The position numbers and the translations under genes are program-made. 47,046 nucleotides of DNA from Haloparvum sedimenti (GTDB lineage: Archaea > Halobacteriota > Halobacteria > Halobacteriales > Haloferacaceae), in NCBI RefSeq assembly GCF_001462205.1, contig NZ_LKIR01000126.1, forward strand, positions 81,209 to 128,254, in the 5' to 3' direction. Position 1 is the first letter of the stretch. Each line of letters starts with the position of its first letter. Below, in pieces: positions 32,918-41,255 of the stretch. Below the pieces are notes generated by a model. That model saw only the letters and a list, made by a program, of their open reading frames with translations, ran no database searches and was not told where the DNA came from.

Positions 32918-33958
32918 ATGAAGGCGGTTCAATTCGGCGAGCACGGCGACCGCGACGTGATCGAGTACGGCGAGTTCCCGGACCCGGACCCGGCCGCGGA
33001 CGAGGTGCTCGTGGACGTGAAGGCGGGCGCGCTCAACCACCTCGACGTCTGGACACGAAAGGGGCTCCCGGGCGTCGACCTCGAGATGCCGCACATTCCG
33101 GGCAGCGACGCGGCCGGCGTGGTCGAGGCGGTCGGCGAGGACGTGACTCGGTTCGAGCCGGGCGACCGCGTCACCGTCACCGCGGGCGTCTCCTGCGGCG
33201 AGTGCGAGTTCTGCCGCGACGGCGACCCGACGCTCTGCTACCGGTTCAACATCTTGGGCGAGCACCAGCGCGGCGTCCACGCCGAGCAGGCGGCGGTGCC
33301 CGAGGAGAACCTCGTCCCGGTCCCCGAGGGCGTCGACTGGGAGGTCGCCGGCTCCGCGTCGCTCGTGTTCGGCACCGCGTGGCGCATGCTCCAGACGCGC
33401 GCCGACGTGGAGGCGGGCGAGAAGGTCCTCGTGCTCGGCGCCTCCGGCGGGGTCGGCCACGCGGCGGTCCAGATCGCCGACCACGCGGGGTGTGAGGTGT
33501 TCGCGACCGCCTCCAGCGAGGAGAAGCTCCGCTACGCCGAGGAGTGCGGCGCCGACCACGTCATCGACTACGAGTCCGACGACTTCGCCGACGAGGTCGC
33601 CGAGATAACCGGCCGCAGGGGGGTCGACGTGGTGGTCGACCACGTCGGGAAGGAGACGTACCCCGACTCCCTGAAGTCGCTCGCTCGCGGCGGTCGGGTG
33701 GTCACCTGCGGGGCGACGACCGGGCCGAACCCGGGCGCCGGTCTCGACCGCATCTTCTGGAACCAGCTGTCCGTGATCGGCTCCACGATGGCGACGCCGG
33801 GGGAGGTCGACGACGTGCTGGAACTGGTGTGGGACGGCACCTTCGAGCCCCGGATCCGTGAGGTCCTGCCGATGAGCGAGGCGGCGCGCGCCCACGAACT
33901 GCTGGAGGATCGGCAGGGCTTTGGGAAGGTGGTGGTAAAGCCCGACAGTGAGTTCTGA
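32918..33958 (+). CDS. MDR-family zinc-binding oxidoreductase (quinone-oxidoreductase-like)
   Basis: 346 residues. The N-terminal GroES-like domain includes ALNHLDVWTRKGLPG and IPGSDAAGVV. A structural zinc loop with four Cys is present (CGECEFCRDGDPTLC). The Rossmann motif is VLGASGGVGHAAVQIA (about 175-190), and the SSEEKLRYAEECGADHVIDY stretch suits NADPH. Members reduce enones, quinones or oxidise alcohols. The end RQGFGKVVVKP is typical. The GTG of the following gene overlaps its 3' end. Confidence 0.92.
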   Translation: MKAVQFGEHGDRDVIEYGEFPDPDPAADEVLVDVKAGALNHLDVWTRKGLPGVDLEMPHIPGSDAAGVVEAVGEDVTRFEPGDRVTVTAGVSCGECEFCRDGDPTLCYRFNILGEHQRGVHAEQAAVPEENLVPVPEGVDWEVAGSASLVFGTAWRMLQTRADVEAGEKVLVLGASGGVGHAAVQIADHAGCEVFATASSEEKLRYAEECGADHVIDYESDDFADEVAEITGRRGVDVVVDHVGKETYPDSLKSLARGGRVVTCGATTGPNPGAGLDRIFWNQLSVIGSTMATPGEVDDVLELVWDGTFEPRIREVLPMSEAARAHELLEDRQGFGKVVVKPDSEF

Positions 33959-34334
33959 GACGGAGCGCGGGACCGGCGGGGAGGCGGACCGCGGGAGGGA
34001 ACCCGACCCCGAAGGCGACCGCGCCAGGGAGACGGCGGACGCGAACGCGCTCCGCGAGAACGGGAGGGGCGCCGACCGGGACGCGGGCGTCGCCACCCCG
34101 ACCGCGACCGACGGACCCGAGGCGGACGGCTTCGGCCGCGCCGGCTGGGTCCTCACCGCGACGCTCCTGGTCTGCGTGCTGGTCATCCCGGGAATCATCT
34201 ACGTCTACCCCTACGTCCTCAGCTCGTTCGGCCTGACCTTCTTCGGCACGTACCTCGCGCTCCCCCTGGTGCCGGCGGTCCTTCTGGGACTCGTCGCCGT
34301 CTGGTCGATGAGCGCGGCCGTCAGCGAGGAGTAG
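33948..34334 (+). CDS. Small two-helix membrane protein with long polar head
   Basis: 128 residues from a GTG at 33948, which overlaps the oxidoreductase stop by eleven bases, so translation is coupled. The first 65 residues are polar and disordered (Glu, Arg, Asp, Gly). Two transmembrane helices follow (about 66-92 and 97-121). The function is not known; the arrangement suggests co-expression with the MDR enzyme. Confidence 0.7.
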   Translation: MSSETERGTGGEADRGREPDPEGDRARETADANALRENGRGADRDAGVATPTATDGPEADGFGRAGWVLTATLLVCVLVIPGIIYVYPYVLSSFGLTFFGTYLALPLVPAVLLGLVAVWSMSAAVSEE

Positions 34335-34431
34335 CGACGCTCCGTCAGCGGGGGCGGCGACGACCCCTCGGCGGGCCGTCGGGAACGCGGGGCGCCGTAG
34401 CTATTTCCGCCCCGACGTGTTACCGACCCCC

Positions 34432-35454
34432 ATGAGCGACTCGTCCGAACCCGACGCCACGTCGGGAGACCCGACCGGCAGCCGTCCGGAGGCGGACGCT
34501 TCGGACGCCGGGGACGCCGCGGCCGGGGTGACCAGCCGGGTGCGCGACGCCGCGTTCGACGACGAGATCCCTCCGAGCGTGCCCGGGGAGTCAAAGCTGG
34601 TCGAGACGAACGGCGTCACCCTCCACGTCGTCGAGGCGGGGCCCGCGGACGGCAAGCTCCTGATCCTCCTGCACGGATTCCCGGAGTTCTGGTACGGGTG
34701 GCACGAGACGATCCGGCCGCTGGCGAACGCCGGCTTCCGCGTGGTCGTCCCCGACCAGCGCGGCTATAACCGCTCGGAGAAGCCGGCGGAGGTCGGCGAC
34801 TACCGGATCGACGAACTCGCGGCGGACGTCGCCGGCCTGATCGACGCCTACGGCCGCGAGACCGCCGCGGTCGCGGGTCACGACTGGGGCGCAGCGGTCG
34901 GGTGGTGGCTCGCGCTCCACCACGCCGACCGCGTCTCCGAGCTCGTCGCGGTCAACGTCCCGCATCCCTCGGTGTTCGAGGAGACGCTCCGGCGGTCGTG
35001 GGAGCAGCGACTCAAAAGCTGGTACTTCCTCGCGTTTCAGGTACCGGGCGTCCCGGAGCGCGTCGCCCGAGCGGCGAACTGGCGGCTCCTCGTCCGCGGG
35101 ATGCGGCGGTCGAGTCGACCGGGAACGTTCACGCCCGACGACTTCGCCAGATACCGGCAGGCGTGGTCCCGTGACGGCGCCTTCTCGGCGATGCTGAACT
35201 GGTACCGCGCGGTCGTCCGCGAGCGGCCGGCACCGGACCGCGAGCGCGTCGAGGTCCCGACGCTGGTCGTGTGGGGCGCCGATGACGAGTTCCTGCGCTC
35301 CGCGATGGCGAGCGCCAGCGTCGACCGCTGCGCGGACGGGCGCCTCCTGATGGTCCACGACGCGACACACTGGGTCGTCCACGAGGAACCGGTCCGGATC
35401 GCGGAGGCGGTCGCCGAACACGCCGACGACCTGCCGCCCGGCGCCCGCGAGTGA
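34432..35454 (+). CDS. Alpha/beta hydrolase (epoxide-hydrolase-like)
   Basis: 340 residues. After a polar head the fold starts with LHVVEAGPADGKLLILLHGFPEFWYGWHETI, giving the oxyanion HGFPEFW motif. The nucleophile elbow is VAGHDWGAAVGWW, with Asp as nucleophile rather than Ser, the mark of epoxide hydrolases and haloalkane dehalogenases. A cap region follows (about 170-250), then LVVWGADDEFL and the catalytic His in HDATHWVVHEEP. The ATG at 34432 is used; the GTG upstream adds only five residues. Substrate unknown. Confidence 0.9.
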   Translation: MSDSSEPDATSGDPTGSRPEADASDAGDAAAGVTSRVRDAAFDDEIPPSVPGESKLVETNGVTLHVVEAGPADGKLLILLHGFPEFWYGWHETIRPLANAGFRVVVPDQRGYNRSEKPAEVGDYRIDELAADVAGLIDAYGRETAAVAGHDWGAAVGWWLALHHADRVSELVAVNVPHPSVFEETLRRSWEQRLKSWYFLAFQVPGVPERVARAANWRLLVRGMRRSSRPGTFTPDDFARYRQAWSRDGAFSAMLNWYRAVVRERPAPDRERVEVPTLVVWGADDEFLRSAMASASVDRCADGRLLMVHDATHWVVHEEPVRIAEAVAEHADDLPPGARE

Positions 35455-35552
35455 GCGGGCGGGGCGGCGAGGGTCCGCGGACGGCGCAGCGACGGACCGC
35501 GGGGAGACCCAGCGCCGAACCGCGGGGAGACGCACCGACGGACTGCGAACCG

Positions 35553-36188
35553 TCACGCCGCCGATTGCTCGCGGTAGCCCCGGTAGAGCGGCCCGGCCAG
35601 CAGGAGGACGCCCGCCGCGGCCATCCCGACCAGCACCGCCGGATCGAGTCCCGACAGGTCGCCGGCGGCGACGCGGTCCGCGGAGACGCCGACCGCGACG
35701 CCGGCCACGACCCACGGCAGCTCGCCGACTGCGGTGCCGAGGAGGAACGGGACAGTTCCCACGCCGGCCACGCCCGCGGCGACGGAGACGGCGTCGGAAG
35801 GCGCCGGCAGGAGCCGGCTGGCGGCGACCGAGCGCGTCCCGCCGGTCGCGGAGACGACGCGCTCGCCCACCTTCGCGACCCGACCCTCCCCGTCCCCCCG
35901 GCCGACGAGCGCCAGCCAGTAGGGCGGCAGCGCCGTGAGCGTCACCAGCAGCAGCCCGAAGGGAACGCCCGGCCAGCCGTAGCCGTACCCGACGGCGACC
36001 GCCAGCAGCGTCGTGGGCCACGCGAGGAACGGCCGGACCGCCGCGAGCGCGAACAGGACCAGCCCGAACCGGAGAGGCCGCGCCGCGATCCGCCCCAGTT
36101 CGTCGAGGACAGCCTCGGGCGAGGCGATCAGGAATCCGGCGACGACGACCGCGAGGACTGTGGAGCCGGCGACGAGGCGGCGCTTCAC
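35553..36188 (-). CDS. TVP38/TMEM64-type (VTT domain) membrane protein
   Basis: 211 residues from a GTG at 36188. A GCGTTTATC element on the minus strand about 27 bases upstream supports this start over the longer frame to 36248. The core has the VTT/DedA-like pattern: AVRPFLAWPTTLLAVAVGYGYGWPGVPFGLLL, then SRLLPAPSDAVSVAAGVAGVGTVPFLLGTAVGELPW. Five or six hydrophobic segments are seen. Members are involved in lipid scrambling or small-solute transport; no specific role can be given. Confidence 0.82.
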   Translation of the reverse strand: MKRRLVAGSTVLAVVVAGFLIASPEAVLDELGRIAARPLRFGLVLFALAAVRPFLAWPTTLLAVAVGYGYGWPGVPFGLLLVTLTALPPYWLALVGRGDGEGRVAKVGERVVSATGGTRSVAASRLLPAPSDAVSVAAGVAGVGTVPFLLGTAVGELPWVVAGVAVGVSADRVAAGDLSGLDPAVLVGMAAAGVLLLAGPLYRGYREQSAA

Positions 36189-36300
36189 GGCTCCCGGATG
36201 AGCCGGCCGCGGATAAACGCCTTGTGGAACGGCCGGTCCACGGCTCATCCCCGCCGGACCGCTCCCGTTCGCTTATAACCGCCGTCCGCGAAGCGCGGGT

Positions 36301-36675
36301 GTGACGCGCGACCGGTCCCGCGAGGAGAAACTGGAGCTGGCGCTGAAGCTGCTGGCGCACGTCGAGCGCGAGGAGCTCCCGCTGCCCGACGCCGTCGACC
36401 GGATCGAGACGGTCACCGATAGCCCGTCGCTCACCCGCGACATCCTCGACGCGGCGGAGAAGCGCGGGATCGTCGACCGCGAGGGCGGCCGCCTCCGGGT
36501 CCGGACCGGTGGCACGTACGTGAACTTCGACGCGCAGGTGGTCCGACGGGAGGGCGAGTTCGACTGCCGGCGCTGCGGCGCCTCCATCTCGACGGGTCAC
36601 TTCGTCCGGTTCGAGACCGGCGAACTCGGCCCCTTCGGTCCCGACTGTGTCAGAAAGGTGACTGGTCGGGACTGA
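36301..36675 (+). CDS. DUF5830-like zinc-binding haloarchaeal protein
   Basis: 124 residues from a GTG at 36301. The first 70 residues look like a small helical, winged-helix-like domain (ELALKLLAHVEREELPLPDAVDRIETVT, then ILDAAEKRGIVDREGGRLRV). The C-terminal part has CRRCGASI and a later Cys in GPDCVRKV, enough for a treble-clef zinc site. I believe it belongs to the haloarchaeal DUF5830 family. A GCTTATAACC element lies about 30 bases before the start. A nucleic-acid role is likely, but unproven. Confidence 0.8.
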   Translation: MTRDRSREEKLELALKLLAHVEREELPLPDAVDRIETVTDSPSLTRDILDAAEKRGIVDREGGRLRVRTGGTYVNFDAQVVRREGEFDCRRCGASISTGHFVRFETGELGPFGPDCVRKVTGRD

Positions 36676-36682
36676 CCCGGAG

Positions 36683-37822
36683 TCAGCGACCGCGCCGGAG
36701 TTCCTCGATCAGCTGCTCGATCAGCTCCGCCTGTCTGTCCAGCTGCTCGGACTGTGCCTCGACCGTCTCGCGCAGCGCGGCCACCTCGTCCGCGAGCGGC
36801 TCCTCCTCGACGCCCGCCGGCTCGAACCCCGAGCCGCCGAAGCCGTCACCCCCCTCCGAGTCCGCGGCCGGCGCGTCCGCCGCCCCGCTCTCGGCGGGTT
36901 CCGTGTCGCTCGCTCTCGTCTCGACTGGGTCCGAGACGAGGGGGTCCGTCTCCGGCGTCGCTCCGGTCGTCGGACTCTCCGACGCCGTCGCCCCCTCGGG
37001 CGTCGCCGGATTCGGTGACTCCGTCGGTTCCGGCGACTCCGCCGTCTCCGCCGACGCCTCCGGCTCGGACCCCTCGTCCTCCGCCGCCGGGGAGGCCGAG
37101 AGGGGGTCCGGTCCGTCGCCGAAGTCCGTGGTCGAGGCCCCCCCGCGGTCCGCGTCGTGGTCGTCCTCGGCGTCCGCTTCTCGCTTCGCACGAAGCTCCG
37201 CGGGCGATCCCACCTCGTGGTACTCACAGATGGCGTCGGTGAGGGCCTCACGCACGGCGCGTTTGGACTCGTTGGGGGCCTTGAATCGCTCCTGCCTCCC
37301 GGCGTGGGTGAGCACCACCGAGGTGGCGACGGTCCCCTCCTCGAAGTCGAGGCCGGTCACGTCGTCGTAGTGGAACTCCTCGTACTCCTCGTCCCACACC
37401 GCGGAGCCGACGTGTTTGACCAGCCGGTCGCTGGTCACGATCAGCGTCAGCTCGGAGAAGCGGAAGGTTCGCAGGACCGACTCGCCCGGGTCCGTGAGGC
37501 CCGCCGCGGACAGCACGCCGGCGAGGATCGGGTGGAGCGCGTCGTCGACGCGCTTGCTCGGAACGGTGATCGTTTCGGTGCCGTCGAGGCCGTACTCCAG
37601 TTGGATCTTCGCCTTGCGGCGGCCCTCGGAGACGTCGATCCGCTCCACGTCGTGGGCGTACTCCGTGACGCTCTCGTCCGAGAGGAGTCCGTCCGCGCGG
37701 TAGACGAGCGTTCGGGTCGGCGTCACCGCGAGGGCGTCCTCGCCGCCGAGATCGACGTGGGCGACGACGTCCTCCCCGTCGACCGCGCCCGCGAGCATGG
37801 AGGGCAGGTCGGCCTGGCTCAT
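36683..37822 (-). CDS. Haloarchaeal protein with two PH-like repeats and acidic linker (DUF7115-like)
   Basis: 379 residues. The first 190 contain two similar beta-rich units: LGGEDALAVTPTRTLVYRADGLLSDESV with VERIDVSEGRRKAKIQLEYG, and FSELTLIVTSDRLVKHVGSAVWDEEYEEF with VTGLDFEEGTVATSVVLTHAG, resembling bacterial PH domains. Residues about 205-340 are a Pro/Ser/Thr/Glu-rich linker of low complexity. The last 40 form a coiled coil (LADEVAALRETVEAQSEQLDRQAELIEQLIEELRRGR), probably for oligomerisation. It is the last chromosomal gene before the tRNA. Confidence 0.8.
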   Translation of the reverse strand: MSQADLPSMLAGAVDGEDVVAHVDLGGEDALAVTPTRTLVYRADGLLSDESVTEYAHDVERIDVSEGRRKAKIQLEYGLDGTETITVPSKRVDDALHPILAGVLSAAGLTDPGESVLRTFRFSELTLIVTSDRLVKHVGSAVWDEEYEEFHYDDVTGLDFEEGTVATSVVLTHAGRQERFKAPNESKRAVREALTDAICEYHEVGSPAELRAKREADAEDDHDADRGGASTTDFGDGPDPLSASPAAEDEGSEPEASAETAESPEPTESPNPATPEGATASESPTTGATPETDPLVSDPVETRASDTEPAESGAADAPAADSEGGDGFGGSGFEPAGVEEEPLADEVAALRETVEAQSEQLDRQAELIEQLIEELRRGR

Positions 37823-37945
37823 TAGCGAGGTGATCCGTCGCGTCGCGTATAAATCCGCGGGGTTGCCGGTCCGAACCGGAGCGTTTGTCGCGCGTTCTTC
37901 TCTCTCGGGCCGTGTGTTCCGGTCCCACCGCCGTGAGAGATGGGA

Positions 37946-37955
37946 AGGTTAAAGA
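37946..37955 (+). promoter_or_regulatory. Promoter element of tRNA-Met
   Basis: AGGTTAAAGA lies about 30 bases before the first base of the mature tRNA, the usual distance for an archaeal TATA box. Confidence 0.6.
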
Positions 37956-37980
37956 GTATCATCGCGGTACGTGGGAATGA

Positions 37981-38136
37981 GGCCGGGTGGCTTAGCTGGA
38001 CATAGCGCCGCACTCATAGGGTTACGAGATTCGGTGCGGTACGCCTGCCTTGGAAGCGTCCGCGACCCACTGGGGCTCCGCCGAGCCTCGTACCTGGGTC
38101 ATGCGGAGATCGCGGGTTCGGAGCCCGCCCCGGCCA
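37981..38136 (+). tRNA. Elongator tRNA-Met (CAT) with an 82-nt intron
   Basis: A full cloverleaf can be drawn. The acceptor stem GGCCGGG (37981-37987) pairs with CCCGGCC (38129-38135), with discriminator A38136. The D arm starts at 37990. The anticodon stem CCGCA (38008-38012) pairs with TGCGG (38102-38106) and the anticodon is CAT at 38015-38017. The T arm is GCGGG-TTCGGAG-CCCGC (38112-38128). An intron at 38019-38100 follows position 37, the standard archaeal site; its ends TACGAG (38023-38028) and CTCGTA (38087-38092) pair as in a bulge-helix-bulge motif. Haloarchaeal elongator tRNA-Met is known to carry such an intron. Confidence 0.95.
38112..38136 (+). other. Putative attL (3' end of tRNA-Met)
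   Basis: The T arm and acceptor 3' strand of the tRNA directly precede the first viral sequence, the usual position where archaeal tyrosine integrases cross over. No second copy is seen in the window, so the crossover core is not defined. Confidence 0.5.
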
Positions 38137-38159
38137 TCTAACAACTTGTTTACATGGCC

Positions 38160-38191
38160 AGCTATAAACGCCCATAGCGGCGTTTCTAGCT
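38160..38191. promoter_or_regulatory. Operator-like dyad overlapping a TATA box at the provirus left end
   Basis: AGCTA-T-AAACGCC at 38160-38172 mirrors GGCGTTT-C-TAGCT at 38179-38191 around the 6-base centre CATAGC: 12 paired positions with one mismatch. The TATAAAC sequence (38163-38169) is inside the left arm. A repressor bound here would block transcription into the viral operon. A second, imperfect dyad (CTCGGTTC ... GAACCCGAG, about 38190-38230) follows. No gene precedes 38289. Confidence 0.65.
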
Positions 38192-38288
38192 CGGTTCGTA
38201 ACGGAACGGCTCTTGTCGAGAACCCGAGTGTTACAGCACATAACGCGATAGACAGCCCAGAAGCGGCGGCTGCGGGGGTGACGGCGTG

Positions 38289-38426
38289 ATGGCGGTCGCC
38301 GACCGGACCTGCGGCTGTCTCGGCTGCACCGACCCCGCGGCCGTCGTCATCGATCACCCTGATCACGGACGCCGAGTCGTCTGCGAAGACGACGCGAAGG
38401 ACCACAAGGTGCTCCGCCATGTCTGA
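38289..38426 (+). CDS. 45-residue zinc-knuckle-like viral protein
   Basis: The ATG at 38289 opens a short frame not preceded by any believable gene. It has CGCLGCTDPAAVVIDHPDHGRR and a later VVCEDDAKDHK, so Cys and His residues could hold one zinc. The stop overlaps the next ATG by eight bases (ATGTCTGA), which supports its reality. Such small Cys-rich proteins are frequent in haloviruses. The function is unknown. Confidence 0.65.
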   Translation: MAVADRTCGCLGCTDPAAVVIDHPDHGRRVVCEDDAKDHKVLRHV

Positions 38427-38931
38427 GGACGACGTTTCCGCGCGGGACGCCCTCGCGGTCGCGCAGCGTGCGCTCGCCCGGACCCAAGAGGTTGAAGAGA
38501 GCCTCCGCGAGGACGTCGACGAACACGACGCCGAGCTCGAGGCGCTTCGCGAAGAAGTGACCGCACTCCAGCTGCGCGTCTCCGAGCTCGACGAGGACCG
38601 TTCGGCAAGCGATCTCTCTCCCGACGAGAAGGTCGGGAAAGTCCGAGAGCACGCGTTCCGGAAGGCTGCAAACGGCCACGGCCGAGCGACGCTCGACTAC
38701 GACGCGATCAAGTGGGAAGTGTTCGACGGCGAGATCGGCGACAGCACCTGCTACCGGCTGATCCGCAAGGCGGCCGGCCTCGACGAGGAGAAGACCGGCA
38801 GCCGGGTCGACGGGTTCATCGCACGCGACCCGTCGGACGGCAACTACCACCTCGCCGTCGACGCTCGCGAGGCGAAACGGAGCACCGCGTTTTCCGCCGG
38901 AAAAATCGAGACTGCGGAGGAGGTGCGCTGA
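38419..38931 (+). CDS. Coiled-coil viral protein with helical DNA-binding-like domain
   Basis: 170 residues. Residues about 8-60 form a heptad-rich coiled coil (VEESLREDVDEHDAELEALREEVTALQLRVSEL). The middle part (DEKVGKVREHAFRKAANGHGRATLDYDAIKWEVFDGEIGDSTCYRLIRKAAGLDE) looks like a winged-helix fold, and the end is basic. Proteins of this layout recur on haloarchaeal plasmids and proviruses. It could be a regulator or an initiator partner for the MCM helicase downstream. A near-palindrome TTTTCCGCCGGAAAA lies within its last codons. Confidence 0.75.
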   Translation: MSEDDVSARDALAVAQRALARTQEVEESLREDVDEHDAELEALREEVTALQLRVSELDEDRSASDLSPDEKVGKVREHAFRKAANGHGRATLDYDAIKWEVFDGEIGDSTCYRLIRKAAGLDEEKTGSRVDGFIARDPSDGNYHLAVDAREAKRSTAFSAGKIETAEEVR

Positions 38932-39104
38932 CGATGCCCCACTTCGCTCGAGGGATCCCACCTCCGTTGTACTACAGCTAGATCTACGCAACTGCAGTAG
39001 TGTACGCAACCATTCGCTAGCCGGAAGGCCGTCGTTCTGACCGACGTCTGACCGACGTCGGCGGCGACGGAAATCGCCTGTTCGGCGTTTTTTCCGGCGG
39101 AAAA
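38890..39104. promoter_or_regulatory. Candidate viral origin or operator region before mcm
   Basis: A 16-base word, TTTTCCGCCGGAAAAA, occurs at 38890-38905 and as its exact reverse complement at 39089-39104. The 15-base cores at 38890-38904 and 39090-39104 are offset by exactly 200 bases. Between them is a gap without genes (38932-39114) with TACGCAAC repeated at 38985 and 39003, the palindrome ACTGCAGT at 38991-38998, and a perfect 11-bp tandem repeat CTGACCGACGT at 39037-39058. Iterons, a dyad and a replicative helicase gene together suggest replication initiation, but control of mcm expression would explain them too. Confidence 0.5.
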
Positions 39105-39114
39105 TCTGAACCCG

Positions 39115-41253
39115 ATGCCACCGACCGACAACACGAACCCCACGATCGAGACCGAGGCCGAAGAGCTCACGCTGACCGAGAAACTGATCCGGTTCTACCG
39201 GTACTACTACAAGGAGGATACTGGGACGCTCGCCCAGCGTTACCCGAACGAGCAGCGGTCACTCGAGATTTCCTACGGCGATCTCCATCAGGCGCTTCCA
39301 GACGTTGCCGAGGACTGGCTCAGTGAGCCGGATCAGATGCGCGAGTACGCGGAGGAAGCACTCCGCCAGTACGACCTTCCCGCGGACGTTTCCCTGTCGC
39401 GGGCACACGTGCGGCTCGTCGAGCTCCAGGACGAACACACGTACTACCCTGGCGGCTTCAGCCCGACGCAGATCCACGAGGAACAGCCATACGTCGGCAT
39501 CACCGGTGAGATCGTCGCCAGCAGCGACGTGGATCCACGCGTCACCGAGACAGCGTTTGAGTGCCAGCGCTGCGGGACGATGACCTACATCCCGCAGACG
39601 GACAGTGGCTTCCAGGAGCCTCACGAGTGCCAAGGGTGCGAGCGGCAGGGTCCCTTCCATGTCAACTTCGATCAGTCAAACTTCATCGACTCACAGAAGC
39701 TCCGTCTTTCGGAGCCGCCAGAGGTGGCTGGCGGCGAAGGGCAGACGATCGACGTGTACGTCGAGGACGACCTCGCAGGGACAGTGACGGCGGGCGACCG
39801 CGTCACCATCAACGGTCGCCTCTGTCTCGAGCAGCGAACGTCCGGAAACGCGAAGAAGTCGACTTTCGAGCCGTACCTGAAGGGCCACTCCATCGAGATC
39901 CACGACTCGGATCGGACGTCCATCGAGGTCACGCCCGAGGAGCGCCAGGAGATCAACGCGATCGTCGACGGGGAATACGGCGACCCGCTTGAGGTCGCGG
40001 CGGGATCGATTGCGCCGGGTGTCTTCGGCGAACAGTATGATCCGCACAAGCGGGCGATCGTCCTCGCGGTCGTCGGCGGTGAGTGGGCGGAGGGGAAGGA
40101 CGGTAGCGTTGAGCGCGGGTCGATCAACGTCCTCCTCGTGGGCGACCCGTCGACGGGGAAGTCCGCGCTGATCAATCAGGCACAGTCGAACTCGCCGCGT
40201 TCGGTGGGTGTCTCAGGGAAAGGCGCTCGCGAAGCCGGCATTACGGCGTCCGCCGTTCGCGACGATTTCTCGGACGGCGAGTGGACGCTGAAGGCGGGTG
40301 CGTTCGTGAAGGCGAACGGTGGGATCGTCCGCATCGACGAGCTGGACGACATGCCGTCCGATGTCCGCGCGGCGATGCTCGAGCCGATGGCCAACGGGAA
40401 GATCAACGTCTCGAAGGCAGGGATCAACGCCGAACTGCAGACGCGTGTCGGCGTGATCGCGGCGGCCAACCCGAAGTACGGACGCTTCGACCCGTTCGAA
40501 CCGGTGGTCGAGCAGGTCGATCTCGGCTCGACACTCATCTCGCGGTTCGACCTCGGGTTCACCGTGACGGAGACGGACGATGTCGAGACTGTCTACGAGG
40601 TCGCCCACAACATCGTCGGCCGCCGGGAACACAAGAAGCGACTCGATGTTGCTCCCGGGACGGTGGATCCCGAAGAGACAGACAAGTACGACCCGCCGGT
40701 CGAGAGCGACCTGCTCCGGAAGTGGCTGGCTCTCGCAAGCGAGCAGCCATCTCCCGTCATCGAGCAGGAGGGGCTCCAAGAGCGCATCGCCGAGGAGTTT
40801 GCGGACTTCAAGACGAAGCACATGGACGAGGATGCGCCCGTCCCTGCGACGTGGCGCGACCTCGAGGCGCAGATGCGCCTGGCCGAGGCGGCCGCGAAGC
40901 TGGAGTTCTCCGAGACGATCGAAGAGCGGCACGTCCGGACGGCACTGTCGCTGACAATGCGCTCGATGCGGGACTTCGGGATGAACGAGGACGGCGAGTT
41001 CGACGCCGACGTCCGCGAGTCGGGGACGTCGAAGCCGCAGCGCGACAACATCACCACGATCGAGGACATCGTTCAGGAGCTCTGCCAAGAGAGTGACGAG
41101 AACGAGACGACGGTTGAGGACGTCCTGGACGTGGCTGAAGACCAGGGGATCGACCGCGCCAAGGCGGAGAAGTACATCCGGAAGATCAAGGAAGAGATCG
41201 GCTCCATGTACGAGCCGAGTGACGGTCGGCTCAAGTGGCTTGGGAGGGCGTGA
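39115..41253 (+). CDS. mcm: Virus-encoded MCM replicative helicase
   Basis: 712 residues, the length of a full archaeal MCM. The N-terminal part (1-270) contains a zinc site with Cys150, 153, 172 and 175 (CQRCG and CQGCE) and an OB fold. The AAA+ part has Walker A GDPSTGKS (343-350), Walker B VRIDEL (about 405-410), sensor-1 Asn in AAANP (449-453) and the arginine finger SRFDL (476-480). A winged helix ends the chain (about 645-712). No intein is present. Archaeal MCMs unwind DNA as hexamers; several haloarchaeal mobile elements carry their own copy to start replication. It is the first large gene of the provirus, behind the repeat-rich region, and TGATC links it to the next gene. Confidence 0.95.
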   Translation: MPPTDNTNPTIETEAEELTLTEKLIRFYRYYYKEDTGTLAQRYPNEQRSLEISYGDLHQALPDVAEDWLSEPDQMREYAEEALRQYDLPADVSLSRAHVRLVELQDEHTYYPGGFSPTQIHEEQPYVGITGEIVASSDVDPRVTETAFECQRCGTMTYIPQTDSGFQEPHECQGCERQGPFHVNFDQSNFIDSQKLRLSEPPEVAGGEGQTIDVYVEDDLAGTVTAGDRVTINGRLCLEQRTSGNAKKSTFEPYLKGHSIEIHDSDRTSIEVTPEERQEINAIVDGEYGDPLEVAAGSIAPGVFGEQYDPHKRAIVLAVVGGEWAEGKDGSVERGSINVLLVGDPSTGKSALINQAQSNSPRSVGVSGKGAREAGITASAVRDDFSDGEWTLKAGAFVKANGGIVRIDELDDMPSDVRAAMLEPMANGKINVSKAGINAELQTRVGVIAAANPKYGRFDPFEPVVEQVDLGSTLISRFDLGFTVTETDDVETVYEVAHNIVGRREHKKRLDVAPGTVDPEETDKYDPPVESDLLRKWLALASEQPSPVIEQEGLQERIAEEFADFKTKHMDEDAPVPATWRDLEAQMRLAEAAAKLEFSETIEERHVRTALSLTMRSMRDFGMNEDGEFDADVRESGTSKPQRDNITTIEDIVQELCQESDENETTVEDVLDVAEDQGIDRAKAEKYIRKIKEEIGSMYEPSDGRLKWLGRA

Positions 41254-41255
41254 TC

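Noticed and set aside
34591-36600. 669-residue minus-strand frame over the hydrolase and membrane genes
   Set aside because: The product is Arg-rich without domains and is antisense to two well-supported genes in other frames.
38050-38289. Open frame spanning the tRNA 3' half and the provirus left end
   Set aside because: It runs through the tRNA, has no ATG or GTG after the tRNA end, and its composition is not gene-like. Only the short frame at 38289 is supported.
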